64,000 nt of DNA from Mytilus galloprovincialis. Taxonomy: Eukaryota; Mollusca; Bivalvia; Mytilida; Mytilidae. This document shows positions 12,401 through 23,795 of this stretch, piece after piece (the stretch's first letter is position 1; every line of letters begins with the position of its first letter). A program made the position numbers and the translations under genes. The notes under the pieces were generated by a model, which worked only from the letters and a program-made list of their open reading frames with translations, had not been told where the DNA came from and did not search any database. The stretch covers positions 33,632,321 to 33,696,320 of the forward strand of contig NC_134851.1 in NCBI RefSeq assembly GCF_965363235.1. The letters run 5' to 3'.

Positions 12401-15400
12401 ATGTTTATACTTATTTCTGCAACAATTTGCTGTTAAAAGAAAATATTAGGTTTAATATGTTGCTGCGTAAACATTAAAGCGACGGGCAAATTAAACTTTG
12501 TTTGTTGCGTCCTGGTTTACTGCCGTTAATTCATCGGATGTGTCCGCTGCTATTCTGTGGTTCACATGTTGTAATGTACTATTACATTATTTTATCTATG
12601 TATGTCTCTGTTTTGAGTGTACTTGTGTTTTATTCGTAACAACTTGTAAAAAAAAATGTTTAACCAATTTCTCTCAAGTTAACTTGATACTTATGTGAAT
12701 TAAAAAAAATACTGCAAACGTAGCTCTGTCATATGCATGGTCATGGCGTTTTTAAGCTATTGTTTTCTTCACAATGGACTCAAATCTGACAATGTGAATT
12801 TTATGTGTATTAGAAAAGTAATTAAAAGATATGGCAACGGAATTAAACAAAATCTGGTGAGACTTCTGACAGTCATCATTTGTGTAACGAATTTATAAGG
12901 GAAAAAATCGCTGTTTCGTACCACATTGAAGAGTTATACATGTATACTATAAACAAGCGCTTCTTTTGTTTTTCTTCCTCATATCACATCCCATTTAATA
13001 AAATCAAGGGAATATCTTTTCATGCGAAAAAAATCTGAAAATGACCACAATAATAAGACCCTGTTCACACTATGACACTGAGATCGATATTAACTAGATC
13101 GATTCACTTGATTTCAATTTAAGCCCAATATAAACGCTTTAAAAAGACTTTTAATCGGTTCAAACTACGACACGAAAATAACCAATCATACTTTAAATGC
13201 TATAGGCTGACAATTCACGAAATCTTTGCAAACAGCAGTATTCAAATTTGTTCCTGTTATTGAATTGAAAAAAAATACTTTATTTTGTACTTGTAAGGTT
13301 GAGTATCAACAAATTAGATTGATTATATAACTATATGTATCATGTTTATACACAGTGTTTACATGGGTAAGTATGTCAGATTGATGTTTGATTACTTGAG
13401 GTGTAGACACAATGAGATAGTAAGTACGAAAAACAATATGAGCACTAACTGGTTTGATTTCGGTCGATTCAAAATGAGATCGAGTGAAAGAATGCTAGTT
13501 GGAAAGGATCTAAGCAAACAGTATACAATTGTCCTGCCTTTTTGGACTATAGAGTATAAATCTTCTGATCTATGCGATATTTTTTTTTGAAATCAATTAT
13601 TATTTTCCCCAAAAAAAGACAAAAAAATGTAGACATTTTTAACAGATATTTATAGCTAATTTTGAGACATAATCACATCTTACCTAAAGAGACGTATAGA
13701 TCGATGCTTTATCATTCTATTTTTTCTTTCTTTTTCTTTTTTTGTCTTTCTGTTCATCATTAAAGTTAAAGATGCAGTTTTATAATTTTACATAATATAC
13801 CTGGAGATTGAATTAAAACTGATCCTTCTTGATATACATTTGCATATTTATCTGGTATACCATTGGATACTCTACATATATATAAACCATCATTTTCATG
13901 AGGCCGGGTTTTGTTTGGTGCACCTAAAATGAGATTTCCTTCTGGAGTTCCTTTAAATATGCGAATGGTTTCATTGTATTCCGATCGATGATACCATTTG
14001 TCAAAGGTATAACGTTTCGGATTTCCCTCTGCATTACAGCTCAGATTTAAATTTATCTCAGAAAATTGTTGCGTTACGCTAACTGATGGAGGATCTAATG
14101 AACAGAAAAAAAGTACATTGTTTTATGGTTTTAGGTTAAACATATATTACGATTAATTGTCGGTGTAAATATAAAATAATATTCAGCAAAATGTGTATCT
14201 GTTTAATATGCTAGAGCTACATCAGTTTGTTAGAAGATTTACCAAAACTCAATTCATATAAATAAGAAGATGTGGAATGGATGTTCAAGAGACAATTCTC
14301 CACCCACGTCATAATGTGTAAAAAGTAAACATTATATGTCAAAGTACTTCCTTCAAAGCAGAGCTTTGATTCATACCTATCAACATGCTATAATAGCCCC
14401 AACACAACAAGTGGGAAACAATTCAAACAAGAAACTAATAGTCCCAATCACAAAGGCCAACAACCCATAATTGTAGAATATAAAGACGTAATTCACCACG
14501 TATGGGCACACTTTCTACTGTATTTAGTCAGTAGTATAAAAAAAAACGTGCAGCTAATATAAATAAGAAGATGTGATATGCGTGCCAATAAGATGCCTTT
14601 CAAGGTATTTTTTTATTTCATATATTTATGATACCTTAAAGTAATTAAAGTTGTAAGATCACAAAAACAAAAGTATTCGAATAAAACCACATAATGCTCT
14701 ATTATTATAATACTTACACAGGACATTTAATTCTATGGACTTATTTGATAATCCTATTGAATTTGAAGCAAAACATGTGTATCTTCCTGTGTTGGTGCGG
14801 TGAATCAGCTTGAATGTCAAACACGACTCCGTATCATTGAAAACTACAAGTGTAACATTTCCTGTCCAGTATATATAAGATATAGATGGATTGCTATGTC
14901 CTTGACAACAAACCTCTAACGAAGTATTTTCGATAACTTCTTGGTTTTCAAGATAATCAACAACTAGTAACGGTTTGTCTGCAAAACATATTATGTCATT
15001 TCAGTAGTATAACACACATCTGCTTTTACCAGTTATTCAATTTTTGATTATTTTTAGCATTGCAATAGATGTATGAATGGTAACAGAAAAAGTATGCATC
15101 AAGTTAATATAACTTATACATCAAATGTTGGTAATGATCGATAGCGTCGATGCTGATTTAAATGAAAGAAAAAATAAGTTTGAAAGCTATGGTTTTGTAT
15201 TTCTAAGTAATTTGAAGCTTATTGACACGGATACCTCAACTGCATATTGCAAACATTTTGTGAAAGAACATGGACTGCATGGTGTACGATTCCACTGTAA
15301 CATATCGTGTACGACTCAGCAAGGATGTAGTTACAAAAATAAAGGGAACATTAAGACATATAATTAAAGATGCTTAATTTACATAGCATTATAAGAAATA

Positions 15401-18400
15401 CTTATAAACCATAAATTGCTACAGGGCTTTCATCTTTTTTCAGTTGCACTTTGTAAATACAGACCAGGCCTCATTTGAAGATTATATAGTATTCACAGGT
15501 AATATGTTTTGTAAACGTACTGGTTCTCATATGAATTTATGATCTCTATGTCTGATCTCAAATATACTTGACCATGAAAACTTGCCAATATTACTAGTGT
15601 AAAAACACATTGTTAGCGATCAGATTGAATTTTAAAGAAGACCCGAGAGTGAAGGGAGAAGTATTACAGAGTCAATGAATTGTCTTTAGAAGTTCGGGGA
15701 ATATAAATGTTTGAAATACAACACAGCCTTATGGTTTGGCCTTTCATTCTAGAATATATTTTTAACGAACCTTCATAGTAAACGTGGCACAACTTAAGCC
15801 GGAAAAGGGGTTTCTTTTTGAAATTGCATTGTCTTCATATACCGAGGTTCAGCTTATAAAGTTATAATCAGATAGCAATGCCTTTTTTCAGTGAAATTTG
15901 GTATTTACAATAGAAACGAAAGACAGAATTCAAAAACGAACAAACGGATAATTAGAAACAAGTAAAATTTATCATATTTCTTTCATTGCTAGTTTAAACA
16001 ACTTTTGCACATTAATCATTTCTAGATAACCCTCATTAATATAATTTATTGAGCATAAAACCTGGACACACCTACCGAATAAGATTTGTCACTGGGTTTG
16101 TAATAACATGAGCAACCCGACGGGTGCCAGATGTGGAGCAGTATTTTCTTACCTTTCCGGAGCATCTGCTTAGTCTTTAATTGTCTATGTTGTTTCTTGT
16201 GTACTTTTATTTGACGTATGTTTGTCTTTTTCGATCTATGAGTTTGAATGTCCCTCTAGTATCGTTCGTTCCTCTTTTACGGCCTATATGAAACCAATTA
16301 CGCATATTGACTTAAATACGAGAAGGGCTCTATGAAAAAATAAACCTACCAATATCAAGTATAGGTTTGACGAAGGACAAATGTAATAAACACTTCGGTT
16401 CCCATAAAAAATACGTTGTGCGATTCGATGTTTTGGTGACGCAGATCAAAAGCGGCATATTTTCACTGATAAATATTCAAAGATAACAGTAAAGACATCT
16501 TATCTGTAATTTTGTGTTTATTCACGGTTAGACCATTTGGACTGAGTGTTGATTCCAATTACTACTACTGGATGAATATCAAACGAAATTTACCAGGCAC
16601 TTATTTGTATGAGTGTTCGTATTACCATTAATATAATGGAGGCTGACAACTCTCATCTGTCAATACCAAACGAAAAACAAAAATAATTTTTAAAGAAAGG
16701 ATTTTGAAATGTGACACTTCAATTGTAAAAATTGACAAGTTGGTGTGAATTGTATTCATACACTTTTAAAACATATAGTATTTTCATCTGTTAACCTTTA
16801 CTAAATAGGTTTTTAACTCTCACTCGAAAAAGACGCAGCCATGTTCAGCCTCAATTTTCTTTACCATCATGTTGAGTACACAAAACACAGTTATCATGAT
16901 TGCTTTAGTTCTAATCATGCTAATTTGTTATCTAAATAAAAGGGAAATCAAGAGCGGGTAATTTAGTCGTTGTCGTTTGTTTATGTAATACATATTTGTT
17001 TTTCGCTCATTTTTTGTACATGAATAAGGCCATTAGTTTTCCCGTTTGAATTGTTTAACATTGTCATTTAGGTGCCATTTAACGCTGACTATGCGATATG
17101 AGCTTTGCTCATTGTTGAAGGCCATACGGTGAGCTATAGTTGATAATTTTTGTGTCTTCTTTTTTTTTATATTCATGCAGATACTGTAAAAAACGTAAAA
17201 CAATTAAAACAAGCAAGATCAATGTTTCTGTCATATTCCGATATAAGACGGCATTATTGTACTGACAATGTGATGTCTATGTTGCATATGGTCATTAGAT
17301 ATGTTAAACAAAAAGTTAACGGAATTTAAGTAAAGGTAAAGTGTATGGTTAGATTTGGTTTTGAAAATATCAGTTAAACAGGATTAAATAAGCAACATTT
17401 AATTATGCTTTTATTGTGAATTACAACTGAGCTAGGTTGAAATTTATAGTGTTTTATTTGCTTTTGCATAAATTTTTTTTGGCGTATATCAACAGTTAAG
17501 CAGTGTGGTAATTTTCTTTATGTAACTGCGGGTAGATACAACGTTCAAGGGTTTGCATTGGTTTTTTTTATTTATATCTCCTTTTTAAAAGTTAGTTATT
17601 GAACATATATATGTATATATACGGAATCATTTAATATACTACTTTCGATTTTGTCCGTCACCAGAGAAAAATCGTCAATAATGCGCGCCTTTGTGACGTC
17701 ATTAACCAGAAAGAGAGAATCGCCTGTATCCCTGCACTATGAACGTTTATCAAGCGTCTTAGTGATCGTCATTGTGCAGAATAAACTAGAAATAATATTT
17801 GTTCTGTAGGTACTTAATAACGATTTCCTAATGAATGTAGTGCTGAAAGACAATTTTGCAGAATAATTCGTGCAATATAGATTTATAGTTTTCCAACCCT
17901 TCGCACGACATTAGAACGGAAGTGACGACGCCTCTAAACGCACACATAATGTTCACTAACATCAAAGATTTAAACGGATATGCATCTAACTCGAAAGTGT
18001 CTATCGAGTGCTTTTCATAGAATTATAAACATAGCTAGTTTCTTAATATATTGTTTATTTTACTATACACAGCACGTATTATTGCATTTCGTTCTTTCAT
18101 CTTTGAATTTCCACAAAAATGAGTTAAGAATTTGCAGACAGAAATTGCACCAGAACAGAACACATAAATTTTTACATAAAATAGATATCCTGCATGTAAG
18201 TGTACTTTTAAAAAGTAGGCAAATATATTATTTTACTTACACTGGATATCTAGTGTTACTTCGTCCGTCAAAGGCATTTCTAGCATCTCACTAAATGCAT
18301 AACATTTAAATAATTGCATGTGGTCTCTTTCAGTCGGGGTAAAAGAGTATACCAGTGTACCTCTACCCATCGCTATATTTGAACCATTTTTGGTCAAATG

Positions 18401-19766
18401 AAGAGTTCCCTCAGGTCTACCGCTTTTAACATTGCAAACTAGGTCAAGTGCTTGTCCATCTATTCCACGAATTATTTTTTTCCCGTTTGTTTCCAATGTA
18501 TTTAGAAATGACAGGTTGGTAGGAGGACCTTTAAAATTATGTTTTTACTGTTCAATAAACCAATATACATGTGTATATATAAATAAAGAATGGAAAACTG
18601 TTTCTCTATTCATTGCCAGGCAATTAGTTTTAAAATGTCTCAACATACTGTCATATATATTTTAATAAAAGTTTCTCGTGGCTTTATTATTTTTTTTAAA
18701 TTTTAATGTTTCTCTTCGTATCATCAAACGGAAATTCTATCTAATTAGTTATCAAAGATACCCGGATTATAATTTAGTACGCCATACACGCGTTTCGTCT
18801 ACCTACGACTCATCAGTGACGCTCATATCAAAATATTTATAAAGCAAACAAGATTGAGATATAATCATATTTGACTAATCCAATACTTCATTATCATAAT
18901 TGAAGCATACAATTTGTAGTTTATGAACCACTAAAGACTTTTACTTACTTTTTAAATAAAGTGTGAATTTATGTAAATATAGCACTCCTGATTTCCATAA
19001 CTCGCATGTGTAGTTTCCAGTATCTACATCTGAGATATTTCTTATAATCAAGATGCATATATTCTTACTATAATCTCCAATGATATTAATATTCAAGTCT
19101 TGAAGATTTTTGGTGAGTATCAGGCCTTGTGCGTAAAGTTCTGTTCCTTGATTCTTTCTCAGTCTTCTAATTGTCGATCTTTGAGGGCCGTACCATGACG
19201 TAACGGTTTGACGGGAGCAAGTGCAATTGAGAGTAACGGTTGCATCTACTTCAACAAATATCCTGGTGTGGTTTTTTACGTAATGTAATGTGTCTTGATA
19301 ATAATACAATTGAAATGATTATTTTATTTATAAATTTTCCAAGCATTTCACTTTTCTATTTGAAAATAAAAATATTTATCTAAAAGGTTTATGTATATAA
19401 CGTGTTTCAATCAATTAAAAACAGGCTGTAATTTTGTGAGCTAGAGAAGGGTCAGTTCCATATTTTCAAAATATTTTAATGATTTTGCTTACATTCAAAC
19501 GGTTAAATCGCAGCTAAAAAGCTTAAAAGAGATTCTGCCTAAATGATTGTCAAATCTACCCTTCCCCCCAAAGTCGTCTGTCGATTGTCAATCAAACAAA
19601 AGTTTATACAGATTCTTCACGTATCTAAAGGACATAGCAGTGGTAATATTTATGTTGTTTCGCACTACTATTCAAAATGTGTCTGCTTACTAAATGCTAG
19701 TATATTACCTGAGGAAAAACAATAAGGCAGTAATGTCACAAAAATCGTCAGCGTAATAACTAACAT
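8964..19766 (-). CDS. gene A: Ig/FN3 type I membrane receptor, complete coding sequence
   Basis: Coding exons on the minus strand, in order: 19766-19709, 19293-18949, 18528-18241, 14978-14718, 14094-13801, 12359-12039, 11415-11125, 9490-8964. Every junction is GT-AG and phase 1; the sum is 2385 nt, a clean 794-residue frame plus stop. Layout: signal peptide 1-19; V-like Ig about 20-134; Ig 135-230; Ig 231-317; Ig 318-415; Ig-like domain without its cysteines 416-522; FN3 523-619; membrane segment about 632-654; basic stop-transfer RLRRKRK; tail of about 135 residues. The tail has YDEI, INYNMV (fits the ITIM pattern), YQAV and YSSI. The arrangement is that of adhesion or immune receptors of the nephrin/CD22-like kind; automatic naming would vary, and I infer a cell-surface signalling or adhesion role only. 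It is divergent from gene C and tandem with gene B. I cannot exclude missed small exons or alternative splicing. Confidence 0.88.
9491..11124 (-). other. gene A intron 7
   Basis: AT-rich intron. The short overlapping frames at 9953-10258 on both strands are not supported by splice signals. A foldback at 10249-10342 is listed separately. Confidence 0.6.
10249..10342. repeat. short foldback (imperfect palindrome)
   Basis: Two inverted arms of about 35-40 bp around a 15-bp loop. TATACACCACGC and GTTAACATATTTAAACGA on the left pair with TCGTTTAAATATGTTAAT and GCGTGGTATATA on the right. It probably is a miniature TIR element inside gene A intron 7. Confidence 0.65.
11125..11415 (-). CDS. gene A exon 7: fibronectin type III domain
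   Basis: 291 nt, acceptor ATTATCTAG, donor G|GTAAGT, phase 1 to 1. The product has the FN3 pattern: LPQTPTNLIV (strand A), IIVSWMSEFNGGF (core Trp and Gly-Gly turn), FFIQYRADD (strand C Tyr), then STKQYFVRMFSRNKIGDS (the L-x-P-x-T-x-Y-like region and the N-x-x-G turn). It sits between the Ig domains and the membrane segment, as in nephrin-like receptors. Confidence 0.9.
12039..12359 (-). CDS. gene A exon 6: Ig-like domain lacking its disulphide
   Basis: 321 nt, acceptor CTTGTTCAG, donor G|GTAATC, phase 1 to 1. The fold pattern is kept: PPIFVTN start, ELNITVLLF where the B-strand Cys should be, and HFGNYTIEACNNEGC where the canonical Y-x-C is Y-x-I. Both intradomain cysteines are therefore replaced by hydrophobic residues, while two extra Cys (EAC, EGC) appear in the F-G region. 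Several N-x-T/S glycosylation sites are present. Confidence 0.85.
12360..13800 (-). other. gene A intron 5
   Basis: No exon or recognisable repeat. A plus-strand frame at 13342-13590 has no support. The stretch 13060-13200 has inverted words (CCTGTTCACACTATGACAC and GGTTCAAACTACGACAC), which hints at an old MITE, but the arms are too decayed to call. Confidence 0.45.
13801..14094 (-). CDS. gene A exon 5: Ig domain
   Basis: 294 nt, acceptor TGTTCATTAG, donor G|GTATAT, phase 1 to 1. Typical Ig residues: NLSCNAEGNP (Cys after the B strand with the G-x-P turn), FDKWYH (core Trp), and HENDGLYICRVSN (D-x-L-Y-x-C). It is not in the supplied long frames on this strand because it lacks an internal start codon. 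The codon frame and both splice sites are clean. Confidence 0.9.
14718..14978 (-). CDS. gene A exon 4: Ig (I-set/C2-like) domain
   Basis: 261 nt, acceptor ATGTTTTGCAG, donor T|GTAAGT, phase 1 to 1. KPLLVVDYLENQEVIEN start; SLEVCCQGHSNP (Cys, preceded by a second Cys), YIYWTGN (core Trp), RTNTGRYTCFASNSIG (G-x-Y-x-C-x-A-x-N-x-x-G). This is the most canonical I-set-like domain of the protein. Confidence 0.9.
16050..16290 (-). repeat. dispersed mussel repeat family R2, inverted copy
   Basis: Reverse complement of the first half of the 20391-20815 copy: GAGCAACCCGACGGGTGCC, ATGTGGAGCAG, CTTTCCGGAGCATCTG and GAGTTTGAATGTCCCTCT correspond to words in that copy. Confidence 0.7.
16955..17165 (+). 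repeat. dispersed mussel repeat family R4
   Basis: TAGTCGTTGTCGTTTGTTTATGTAAT, then TTTTCCCGTTTGAATTG, GCTCATTGTTGAAGGCC, and a CGGTGAGCTATAGTTG end. The same word order occurs at 26130-26310 (worn) and 61500-61745. Confidence 0.65.
18241..18528 (-). CDS. gene A exon 3: Ig domain
   Basis: 288 nt, acceptor ATTTTAAAG, donor T|GTAAGT, phase 1 to 1. Starts GPPTNLSFLNTLE; ALDLVCNVKSGRPEG carries the first Cys and the R-P turn; MQLFKCYAF carries the second Cys. The core Trp is replaced by Leu (LHLTKNG), and the usual D-x-G-x-Y motif is changed to RDHMQLFKC, so this domain is somewhat degenerate. DEVTLDI forms the last strand. Confidence 0.88.
18750..18855 (-). repeat. hammerhead-bearing dispersed repeat, copy 1
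   Basis: Diverged copy of the family seen at 29.05, 29.69 and 34.48 kb: TTATCAAAGATACCCGGATT, then AGTACGCC, the hammerhead, and GACGCTCATATCAAAATAT. It lies in gene A intron 2, with its ribozyme strand sense to gene A. Confidence 0.8.
18779..18822 (-). ncRNA. hammerhead ribozyme motif, copy 1
   Basis: Minus strand reads CTGATGA, stem II GTC...GAC (3 bp with a GTAGGTA-type loop), then GAAA, and a short stem III ACGC/GTGT. The candidate cleavage residue is A (NUA, allowed by the NUH rule). Stem I pairs AGCGTCA with TGGCG, one G-U included. The core is intact. Confidence 0.75.
18949..19293 (-). CDS. gene A exon 2: V-like Ig domain
   Basis: 345 nt, acceptor ATTATTATCAAG, donor A|GTAAGT, phase 1 to 1. 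ATVTLNCTCSRQTVTSWYGP (first Cys and core Trp), then a long C'-D region with NINIIGDYSKNICILIIRN, then SDVDTGNYTCELWKSG (D-x-G-x-Y-x-C) and a KFTLYLK end. At 115 codons it is longer than the other Ig exons, as expected for V-type domains. It is the membrane-distal domain, the usual site of ligand recognition. Confidence 0.9.
19709..19766 (-). CDS. gene A exon 1: signal peptide
   Basis: ATG at 19766; 58 nt giving 19 residues (MLVITLTIFVTLLPYCFSS) plus the first base of the next codon, then donor G|GTAATA. Hydrophobic core with small residues before the likely cleavage site. The phase-1 end matches exon 2 exactly, which is why I chose this start. It is too short to be an obvious open frame on its own. 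Confidence 0.85.
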
Positions 19767-19849
19767 TCTGCTACCTATAACTAAATAAGAATAGTTAAAT
19801 AAATCAAACACACAACTGTCATATTCTTAACTTAGTACATGCCATTTCG

Positions 19850-19945
19850 AATGTAGAAAATGGTAGATTGGATCTGGCGTTATAGCGCTAAACTTCTCCT
19901 TTTTATGGCAGTCGCATCAAATTCATTTATATACACAAAGATAAT
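19850..19945 (+). repeat. dispersed mussel repeat family R5
   Basis: GTAGAAAATGGTAGATTGGATC, then GTTATAGCGCTAAA and GGCAGTCGCATCAAATTC. The same order occurs at 21475-21565 and 22905-23045. Confidence 0.6.
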
Positions 19946-20390
19946 TGCACAAATAGTTTAAGCACTATTAATGTACAGATGTACTGTGTGAATGTTTTGA
20001 AACGGAGTATGAATTGAATTAGATTGCATATGTAAATACTTGAAGACTTCATATTGGAACGTCCATCAGAATCCATGCACAACTAATCCACTATGATTAG
20101 AAATATTCAGGAACAATTTCTCGGACCTCCTGAACGATAATTTCAGTTACCAGCTTTAGATGAGTTCGTGTCACTTAATCTGCTGATCACTGTCTATAAT
20201 TATTTTTATAAAAATTGTGCGTCTTTTTTTTCGTATTTTATGTTTTGTCTTTATGTAGTCATTTTTTTTTATTATTGAAATGATTGTTTTGTTGGCAAGG
20301 CTGTATTTTTTCTCTTTTAATTGATAAATGAATAATCGACTGATACTTTCTTCTTAATTACAAATAAACACTAATGATATCCTTTTAAAG

Positions 20391-20815
20391 AGGGACAAAC
20401 GATACCAAAGGGACAGTCAAACTCATAAATCGAAAATAAACTGACAACGTCTGGCTAAAAATGAAAACACTAGTACACATGACACAACAAAGAAAACTAA
20501 AGAATAGGCAACATGAACCCCACCAAAAACTAGGGGTGATCTCAGATGCTCCGGAAGGGTAAGCAGATCCTGCTCCACATGTGGCACCTGTCGTGTTGCT
20601 TATGTTGAAACAAATCCGGCAAATAATTTAAGTTGGTAGGTCACATTCATGAAAGGTATGACGTAAGGAGCATAGCCGATATCATTGTGAAACGGTTGTT
20701 CCATTACGGTCAACCAAATCGTAATGGCGTCCGTAAACTTTACGAAGGGATGATTTCAACTTCACCATTTGGAACTCTTGGTTTAATAGCTTCCTTGTGA
20801 ACAATAACCCTCTAT
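20391..20815 (+). repeat. dispersed mussel repeat family R2, longest copy
   Basis: GAGGGACAAACGATACCAAA, AACTCATAAATCGAAAATAA, AACATGAACCCCACCAAAAA, GCTCCGGAAGGGTAAGCAG, CACCTGTCGTGTTGCT, then CATTACGGTCAACCAAATCG and GGAACTCTTGGTTTAATAGC. It gives the reference layout for the copies at 7.1 and 16.1 kb. Confidence 0.75.
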
Positions 20816-21474
20816 CAAAAACATTAAGATAGGAAATGGAAGCAATATGTAAAACTATTACAACTTGTGTATCTATCAGATGTTTCCTACTCGATTGACA
20901 AAGTTTAATCTAGATGAGAAGTCGAATGTTAAGATAAGTTGAATATTGGTTATCTGTAAATTCCTATATAAGGATATCTAAAATGTTCTTACCTATATTA
21001 ATTATCAAATGTTATAACCTATGTTGCAATATATTATCCTTGACTTATTTTCAATATTTCCTTGTTTTATTGTCAATTGTTCAACTAATTTTGTAAAATG
21101 TTCCAAAAACAACATCTGCTATGTTAAAACTGCGTAATAGTATTCAATTGTAGTCAATTTTACACAATGTATCCATGACATATATTTTGAAATGTAAAAA
21201 AAAGAAGGAAGTTGATTTGTAACAGAGATCATATTTTTTGGAAAACAACCTTATTCAAATAAAAAACATATGTGTGTGAACAAATTATTCATTATTAGGG
21301 ATTGTTCTTGTGTTTTCCACAAAACACATGCATAACTTAGATACATTCTAAACGTTAAATGTTACAAGATATATAGAAAATGCTAAAACAAAAATACCAA
21401 ACTCATAGACAAAAGGGTAAGTCCATAAAAACTAAGAAAATCAAACACTATCAATTAACGAAGCAAATGTTAAA

Positions 21475-21565
21475 AAAGTTGCAATCTTTCTTGATTGAGG
21501 TATTTTCCGTAGAAAATGGTGGTGTATACTTGATTTTTTAGCTAGCTAGACACCTAGATAGTTAG
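21475..21565 (+). repeat. dispersed repeat family R5, second copy
   Basis: GAGGTATTTTCCGTAGAAAA, TGGTGGTGTATACTTG, TTTTTAGCTAGCTAGACACC. Matches the start of the 22905 copy. Confidence 0.55.
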
Positions 21566-22904
21566 ACAGTTATTTAAACCTTGGATGCGCAAACCGTTCC
21601 AAATTTAAAAAAAAAAGCATTTAGTATTATAAAACTTCACAGTATTCAATTAGAAAGATATCAAATTTGGTTTGTGTTTCCACCTGAACTGAAGTTTCAT
21701 TCAACACTAAATGGTCATTAAACAAACAGAACATTATAAAATGCAGATTGAGCAACATGAACATCACAAATAAATCGGAGGAGATATCGGGGTTATATCT
21801 TTCTACTAATTATATATCTCAATCAAAAACTTTTTTATAATATATTAATCGCGGTTTGTGTTTTAACTTGTTGGATTTTTTTCTTTCTATACTCAAACCG
21901 GATTCAGGTTCTTTTCGAGTTACTTAATGTCATGTTCTCAATTTTATGTATACTAATTTAGATCTTGATATATTCTGATGAGTTGATTTAAGTATGAAAT
22001 ATACATGGCTTTAAATGTTTTTACTAGTAACTACTTACTGGTCTATAAAAAGTTAACCGGTTTCATATTTCCACAGAACTACAAATTAAACACAAAAATA
22101 ATATAGCTGCTATTGTGTCGGTAAAAACTATAGTTTATACAGGCAACTGAATATGTCGTGTCTTAAATTCGAGTGATAAAGCATCTGTTAGACACTACGA
22201 AATAAAAATAAAGTGAAAATTTAGTTTCAAATATGTATTGGAAGTTACATTAAATTGTAAAGTTCTACTGTTTAGGTGAATGTAGATATTATAACAGACA
22301 GATCAAGCAAAATTTGCTATTTTAGTAAATTTTACTACCCGGGGTGAAATACTAGTTTTTTTGTAACTGTACTTGCCTTCAATCATACTTCTTTATAATC
22401 TAAAAAATTGAACAGTTTAAAATATATTCATTTATTTCATGAACATCATATATATGCAATTTAAAGTACTGCTACCTTGTTTTATTGCAAATTTAATACC
22501 AAGCCTAGTTTTATCGATTATTGATATATCAAAGAATAGTTAAAATGTTGTTCTTGATTACAATCAATGTTGAGACCTTTAAATTACAAAAAAAAGTCTA
22601 TACAATGAATTTTACGATACAATCAAAAAAACATATTCTATATATACATCCTTCTCATTTCTGATTGTGCGTAGTTTATACCAACACTTATGATTGACAT
22701 GTATAAACAGAAAGATTCATGTAATAAGGTAGGTGAATGTTTTTGGTTACGCATATACTATCAAATAATATGTGTTTGAACATGTTAAAACTAATACTTA
22801 TGTCATTTTTCATCTAGTAACAGATATTGTTACAAATCAATGTATAAATAGCATATAATCAAAGGATCAAAACACATCAAACTTATGGATAACAACCGTC
22901 ATAG

Positions 22905-23045
22905 TCACGACTTGTTACAGGCATTTTCTTATATAGAAAACGGTGGATTCAACCAGGCGGTGTTTTAGCTAGATAATCTTTTCACTTTTACAACAGTCGC
23001 ATACAATTTCATTATATTGACCACAGTATGCATGACATATGTCAA
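22905..23045 (+). repeat. dispersed repeat family R5, third copy
   Basis: CTTGTTACAGGCATTTTCTT, GAAAACGGTGGATTCAACC, TTTTAGCTAGATAATC, ACAGTCGCATACAATTTC, ATTATATTGACCACAGTATG. The longest copy of this family in the window. Confidence 0.65.
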
Positions 23046-23165
23046 CAAAACAAAATATATAATACATGTAATAGGTAAAATGTCAAATTAAGGGTACAAC
23101 TATCAAAATGGTTTTATGATCTTTAATAAATATAAAACAAAAAAATATGTCATCAAAGAATAACA

Positions 23166-23285
23166 AAAAGGCATAGCATATTGAAGACCCATTGGTTGCC
23201 TTCGGCTGTTGTTTGCTCTATGGTCGGATTGTTGTCGCTTTGACATATTCACCATTTCCTTTCTCAATTTTATATAGACAAAGCT
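23166..23285 (+). repeat. 3' end of dispersed repeat family R3
   Basis: Matches the end of the 24670-25245 copy: TTGAAGACCCATTGGTTGCC, CTTCGGCTGTTGTTTGCTC, TATGGTCGGATTGTTGTCGC, CATTTCCTTTCTCAATTTTA. Peptides such as KLRKEM and RQQSDHRANNSRR read on the minus strand recur in the other copy and are repeat-derived. Confidence 0.75.
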
Positions 23286-23299
23286 TCTTGTCGGTTCTT

Positions 23300-23795
23300 T
23301 TTTTGGTCCTTTATTCCTCAATTTCAGGAATATTAACCCCAAACTGACACCAAGCCTTCCCGTCATTCTATGGAACCTTGTGATACAATGTCAGAGAGAT
23401 CCATACAGTTAAACATAAGTTATTGTCCCCAAACTTCAAAAATGCTTGTTTTGGCCCCTTTTTGGTCCTTAGTTCCAAGACTGTTTGCCCCATAACCCTT
23501 AAAATATATCACAACCTTCTACTCAATTATATAAACATTCTGGCACAATTTCAGAGTAATTGAAATACTATTGACCTGAAACTAGATAAATGTATGTGTT
23601 TGGACCCTTCGGGCCCCTAATTCATGAACCGACGGGACCATAACCCCCAAAATCTATCCAAACCTTCCTTTTGTGGTTATAAACATTGTGTTAAAAATTT
23701 ATTAATTTCTATTTACTTATACTTAAGTTAGTATCCGGAAACCATCGGGGTTCGGACGAGGCTGACGACGACGACGACGTAATACCAATTTACGA
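23300..23795 (+). repeat. element with ~155-bp tandem units and GAC microsatellite
   Basis: Three diverged units begin TTTTTGGTCCTTTATTCC (about 23298), TTTTTGGTCCTTAGTTCC (about 23459) and TTCGGGCCCCTAATTC (about 23608). Then GAGGCTGACGACGACGACG (23758-23777) and a short end at about 23795. It has the same build as the elements at 40-53 kb (tandem units, GAC-run, terminus). I know this unit type from bivalve sequence. Confidence 0.65.

Larger units (their letters stand above)
14979..18240 (-). other. gene A intron 3
   Basis: 3.3-kb intron. It holds inverted repeat family R2 (16050-16290) and family R4 (16955-17165). The plus-strand frames at 15125-15367 and 17980-18294 have no splice support or domain pattern. 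Confidence 0.6.

Noticed and set aside
15125..15367. Plus-strand 80-residue frame in gene A intron 3
   Set aside because: Ordinary-looking but without splice sites in phase, signal peptide or recognisable domain; opposite strand to a well-supported gene.
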